From: Ignavibacteriales bacterium
Lineage (GTDB): Bacteria > Bacteroidota > Ignavibacteria > UBA10030 > SZUA-254
Assembly: GCA_016214905.1 (NCBI GenBank)
Contig: JACRMQ010000006.1
Span: 124,001 to 188,000, forward strand
Length of the DNA: 64,000 nucleotides
Reading direction: 5' to 3'
The notes beneath the pieces were generated by a model that ran no database searches, had not been told where the DNA came from, and was given only the letters and a program-made list of their open reading frames with translations. Below are positions 62,484 to 64,000 of this stretch, one piece after another. Every line of letters starts with the position of its first letter. Position 1 is the stretch's first letter. The position numbers and the translations under genes were made by a program.

Positions 62484-63140
62484 TCATTCGTGATATTTCA
62501 TCTCACCCGCATAAACTTTGAAAGGAAGATGATCTTCTTTCCGCGGAATGGCGCAAGAGTAACGCGCGCTGTAAGCGCAGTATGGATTATATGCGCTGTT
62601 GAAGTCTAAAGTGTAAAGATGATTGGGGTCGGTTTTTTCTTCTCCAACATCAATATACCTGCCAACCTGATATGTTTCTTTTCCGGTTGTTTCATCTGTA
62701 AACCAAACCGAGAGGTAGTTTTTATATATCTTATATCTTGCTGTGTCTTTGGAAGTGAATTTATAAACGTTAATTCGATACTCTTTACCTGAATATAAAA
62801 ACTTGAAGTAGCCGTATTTAGCATACTCACGCTCATCTCCTTTTGTTCCTAGAACGGTTACAACCTCGGTTAACGGATATCGGTTTAACTTAGAGGAAAA
62901 GTAGCACTTCAGATTTGGTGGAAACCATTTGATTCCGGTAAAATGGATTGAAGAATCCTGGTTGAAAGGGGATGATGGTTCGCTTCTGAATGCGGAATCG
63001 ACTTCGGCTCTGTGATGAATAATCTCCTGAACAATTCGCGAACTGTCTTCGGTGCTAAAATTATGACTTGAATTTGAATTTTTGCCGCATCCCGACAATA
63101 TTCCCCAAACAACTATGAGAATAAAAAAAATATTTTTCAT
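62484..63140 (-). CDS. DUF1684 family lipoprotein
   Basis: A 218-aa lipoprotein: signal peptide with lipobox ILSGC (Cys about residue 18) and a DUF1684 body that ends with LYTLDFNSAYNPYCAYSARYSC and AIPRKEDHLPFKVYAGEM, the family hallmark. Function unknown. It overlaps the YCF48-type gene by 4 bp. Confidence 0.85.
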   Translation of the reverse strand: MKNIFFILIVVWGILSGCGKNSNSSHNFSTEDSSRIVQEIIHHRAEVDSAFRSEPSSPFNQDSSIHFTGIKWFPPNLKCYFSSKLNRYPLTEVVTVLGTKGDEREYAKYGYFKFLYSGKEYRINVYKFTSKDTARYKIYKNYLSVWFTDETTGKETYQVGRYIDVGEEKTDPNHLYTLDFNSAYNPYCAYSARYSCAIPRKEDHLPFKVYAGEMKYHE

Positions 63141-64000
63141 TTGTTCTTTCTCCCCTTGATCATAACTTGATTCCAGGTTTTACCTTCATCTATAGTCGAT
63201 AATAATGTGCCGTGATATCCAATTGCGAACGCGTTATTGGTTTTTGTCAGAACAATGTCGGTCAACGGGATTTCTGTTGTGCTATTTTGCTTTTCCCATA
63301 TCTTGCCGCCATTGGTGGTGTGAAGTACCAGACCATCTGATCCAACAATCCAACCGATATGGTTATTCGCAAATCGAACCTTATAGTTGAACTTATCTGT
63401 TTTAAAAACCAGCATTTTTTCCTCTTCATTTTGCTTGGACCAAGTTGCACCGCCATCAGTTGTATTTAAAATCGCGCCGTATCCACCACAAATCCACGCA
63501 TTCAAGGAATCCGTCATATATACAGATTTGAAAAAATTATTTAATTTATTCTGAGCGTTTTTCCATGTAATGCCGCCATCGGTAGTGTAAATAATTGTCC
63601 CCTTCGCTCCAACAGCGATGCCATCGGAACTGTTTGTGAACCAAATTGAAGTTAGTTCATTCAAAGTATTGCTGTATTGTTTATTCCATGTGGTACCGCC
63701 ATCGGTCGTGTGCAGTACATACCCTCTGGAGCCGGTTATCCATCCGAGCATCGGATTGATGAAATGAATTGAATTCAGGTCGCGTGTGAATTTACCACTT
63801 GTCTTATTCCATGTTGCACCGGAATTTGTACTCTTTAATATTGTTCCTTCTTTACCCACCACCCATCCGGTTTTTGAATCGCTGAAAGCGATACCGGAAA
63901 ATGGTTCTTTTATCTTACATACATTCCGTTCGATTTTCCATGTATCTCCCGCATCAATTGTTTTGGCAATGGTACCGTTATCACCGATCGCGATAAGAGT
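63137..64000 (-). CDS. YCF48/BNR-repeat protein (5' partial)
   Basis: The minus-strand frame runs to the right window edge without a stop, so the gene continues beyond 64000; a start at 63862 is only an internal GTG. Repeated HTTDGGTTWNKQ, YTTDGGITWKN, NTTDGGATWSKQ and HTTNGGKIWEKQ units with GWITGSRGY- and GWIVGSDGL-type strands make a YCF48-like seven-bladed propeller. Such proteins are surface or periplasmic; in photosynthetic bacteria YCF48 assists photosystem assembly, but most non-phototroph homologues are uncharacterised. Confidence 0.85.
   Translation of the reverse strand, partial: TLIAIGDNGTIAKTIDAGDTWKIERNVCKIKEPFSGIAFSDSKTGWVVGKEGTILKSTNSGATWNKTSGKFTRDLNSIHFINPMLGWITGSRGYVLHTTDGGTTWNKQYSNTLNELTSIWFTNSSDGIAVGAKGTIIYTTDGGITWKNAQNKLNNFFKSVYMTDSLNAWICGGYGAILNTTDGGATWSKQNEEEKMLVFKTDKFNYKVRFANNHIGWIVGSDGLVLHTTNGGKIWEKQNSTTEIPLTDIVLTKTNNAFAIGYHGTLLSTIDEGKTWNQVMIKGRKNK

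Noticed and set aside
1-64000. tRNA or rRNA genes
   Set aside because: All gaps longer than about 70 bp were read for cloverleaf arms and conserved GTTCGA-type loops or rRNA text; none was recognised.

Overview
The window looks like chromosomal DNA of a bacterium from the Bacteroidota/Chlorobi side of the FCB group, most likely an Ignavibacteria-like lineage. The grounds are four secreted proteins ending in a type IX secretion C-terminal domain with the NYPNPFNPST motif, a short (285 aa) primary sigma factor, a ParA-ParB-RidA-DUF5683 cluster, a SusC-style TonB receptor with a carboxypeptidase-regulatory plug extension, and moderately AT-rich DNA. The lineage is an inference; no rRNA gene is present.

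Region 1 (1-20.7 kb) is a surface polysaccharide locus. It holds glycosyltransferases (2-1894, 3038-4021, 4014-5024, 13209-14360, 17728-18555, 19687-20712), a perosamine-synthetase-like aminotransferase, a GNAT acetyltransferase, a membrane sulfatase-fold protein, a methyltransferase, two tandem GDP-mannose 4,6-dehydratase paralogues, GDP-L-fucose synthase and an LhgO-like oxidoreductase. GDP-mannose can flow through Gmd to GDP-4-keto-6-deoxymannose, then to GDP-fucose (Fcl) or GDP-perosamine (aminotransferase). The first protein carries a 63-bp (21-aa) tandem-repeat coiled coil. A separate metal-handling operon (TonB receptor, HMA-like CxxC protein, Cys-rich protein; 9.9-13.0 kb) interrupts the locus.

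Region 2 (20.8-34.6 kb) has queE and queC, a T9SS-secreted repeat protein, and a long minus-strand block of genome maintenance genes: nif3-like, zinc-ribbon protein, rnpB (RNase P RNA), recJ, yebC, ruvC, ruvA, ruvB, a PPC-domain protein, a CoA-acylating aldehyde dehydrogenase with a microcompartment-targeting-like tail, and a 3-methyladenine glycosylase.

Region 3 (34.8-47.0 kb) has signalling proteins, a small zinc-binding protein, two EutN/CcmL microcompartment vertex proteins, rpoD, an NlpC/P60 lipoprotein, def, fmt, a rhodanese and a DoxX/MauE membrane protein, parA/parB, ridA and small conserved proteins.

Region 4 (47.3-64.0 kb) is accessory. Three consecutive T9SS cargo genes share nearly identical 3' ends, two of which carry an in-frame 24-bp palindromic insert. 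A hairpin-rich stretch and an 18-unit 21-bp tandem array follow. Next comes a probable defence island: a Panacea-domain antitoxin, a PemK/MazF-like toxin, the amputated 5' end of a DNA methyltransferase gene, and a 1594-aa DUF4011-helicase-nuclease-DUF3320 protein resembling the Hhe defence protein. A converging operon encodes a HerA-like ATPase, a SpoIIE-type phosphatase, a DUF1684 lipoprotein and a YCF48-type protein cut by the window end.

The best candidates for something new are the Panacea/PemK/methylase-remnant/Hhe-like island with its 21-bp array, the 24-bp palindromic coding insert in T9SS sorting domains, the repeat-built coiled-coil glycosyltransferase, and the dispersed microcompartment parts.
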